Source of the DNA: an uncultured Eubacteriales bacterium
Lineage (GTDB): Bacteria; Bacillota; Clostridia; Christensenellales; UMGS416
NCBI GenBank assembly: GCA_900542005.1
Contig: UQLW01000051.1
Location: 1 to 15,363, forward strand
DNA length: 15,363 nucleotides
Reading direction: 5' to 3'
Both the position numbers and the translations under genes were made by a program. Position 1 is the first letter of the stretch. Each line of letters opens with the position of its first letter. The notes under the pieces are model-generated. The model was not told the origin of the DNA. It did not search any database and saw only the letters and a program-made list of their open reading frames with translations. Below are positions 14,837 to 15,363 of the stretch, one piece after another.

Positions 14837-15363
14837 TTAAATTATTATACCTTTATTACCATTTATTTTAGTCTCCGTGGATATCGTTGAGTTCTTGTGA
14901 CGGAACTTTTGCCCAATGTGAGCTGTATCAAACTCCGGATAGTGGTAGCGCCACTTGTCATAGTCCTCTTTGGAGATTTCACCCGCCTCTAGCATGGCAG
15001 CGGCCTGCTGCCAGGAACAGAGCATCTCGTGCAGCCGGGCGGCGTCCTTGCTCTTCCGCACATCAACCTTCAAGCAGACTTCTCCATCCATCTCGCTGAT
15101 CTTGAGCCCGTAGTTGTCCTCCAGGGTAAACAGAGTGTGCATGAGTCCCACATAGGAGTCTATGTCCGGGACAGAGAGCGCATGGGGCGAGACATCCAGT
15201 ACCTGGGCCAGGGCGGCAGTCAGGTCCGCTTTGGGGGTTCTTGATCCTGTTTCATACTGCGCCAGGCGCACGTCGGCGGACTTTTCCGGGAAGCCCAGCG
15301 CCATACCGAGATATTTCTGAGTCATCCCCCGCAGGAGACGGAAAAAGTGAATCCGTTCGCCAA
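14837..15363 (-). CDS. XRE-family helix-turn-helix regulator, 5'-partial and frameshifted near its end
   Basis: DNA-binding regulator of the Cro/C1 type, cut by the right edge. The frame stays open upstream of ATG 15325 (GERIHFFRLLRGMTQKYLG), and the helix-turn-helix needs those residues. The DNA-binding part runs RGMTQKYLGMALG to QYETGSRTPKADLTAALAQV, followed by DIDSYVGLMHTLFTLED and KWRYHYPEFDTAHI. After HI the frame gives GQKFRHKNSTISTETKING and stops at 14837. The neighbouring frame gives WAKVPSQELNDIHGD and a TAA at 14868-14870. From memory, WAKVPSQEL is the usual ending of this family, so a T appears missing from the TT at 14916-14917 (minus strand). Such regulators are frequent on conjugative and other mobile elements of Firmicutes. 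It probably governs its neighbours, which is inference. Confidence 0.78.
   Translation of the reverse strand, partial: GERIHFFRLLRGMTQKYLGMALGFPEKSADVRLAQYETGSRTPKADLTAALAQVLDVSPHALSVPDIDSYVGLMHTLFTLEDNYGLKISEMDGEVCLKVDVRKSKDAARLHEMLCSWQQAAAMLEAGEISKEDYDKWRYHYPEFDTAHIGQKFRHKNSTISTETKINGNKGIII
14844..14849 (-). promoter_or_regulatory. -10 box for the minus-strand small-protein gene
   Basis: A perfect TATAAT on the minus strand, 30 bases before the ATG at 14814. The best-spaced -35 word is poor (ACTAAA), so an activator or a -35-independent promoter is possible. It falls between the two minus-strand genes once the regulator is frame-corrected to end at 14868. Confidence 0.45.

Noticed and set aside
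14062..15363. Toxin-antitoxin or defence system
   Set aside because: An XRE regulator next to a small membrane-anchored protein suggests it, but the small protein matches no toxin I recognise, the regulator looks like those of conjugative elements, and both frames are broken.
1..15363. CRISPR array, tRNA, rRNA or insertion sequence
   Set aside because: No regularly spaced repeats, cloverleaf or CCA-ending tRNA-like segments, rRNA stretches, transposase motifs or terminal inverted repeats were seen.

Overview
The window looks like chromosome of a GC-rich, spore-forming anaerobe of the Clostridia. The evidence is a spoIVFA-spoIVFB pair, the Firmicutes-type neighbourhood spoIVFAB / radical SAM pair / RNase G / rplU / rpmA, strong AGGAGG-type ribosome binding sites, and CotH/VTC/DUF4956 genes. 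No genus can be assigned from the sequence alone.

Layout. (1) 2-4539, plus strand: a CotH-kinase surface protein with three lamin-tail domains (5' end cut by the window), a VTC/polyphosphate-polymerase-like protein and a DUF4956 membrane protein, closed by a strong terminator. (2) 4664-6335: spoIVFA and spoIVFB, the regulator and intramembrane protease of the mother-cell pro-sigma-K checkpoint. (3) 6393-10367: a B12-binding-like radical SAM protein, its DUF2344 partner and RNase E/G, with overlapping reading frames. (4) 10389-11153: a near-consensus promoter, a structured rplU leader, rplU, rpmA and a terminator. The prp gene that normally sits between rplU and rpmA in Firmicutes is absent, and L27 lacks the N-terminal extension that Prp removes. 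(5) 11183-12671: a family-6 type DNA glycosylase and a DegV protein. (6) 12745-14061: guaA with its own promoter. This GMP synthetase has lost most of its glutamine amidotransferase domain, including the catalytic Cys and His/Glu, while the ATP-pyrophosphatase and dimerization domains are complete.

(7) 14062-15363 is different: lower GC up to about 14880, genes on the minus strand, and a position directly after the 3' end of guaA, a known integration hotspot. It holds a paired TGGCAAC repeat, a large bidirectional terminator, a gene for a small protein with a C-terminal membrane anchor, and an XRE-type regulator that runs off the right edge. Both genes are interrupted by an apparent loss of a single base. 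Restoring one base in each gives a continuous 201-residue protein and a regulator with a different C-terminus ending in WAKVPSQELNDIHGD.

Main points of interest: the amidotransferase-less GuaA, the Prp-free L21/L27 operon, the two frameshifts in the putative insertion after guaA, and a 22-bp near-perfect palindrome at the end of spoIVFB upstream of the radical SAM gene. I did not find CRISPR arrays, tRNA or rRNA genes, a transposase or an integrase.
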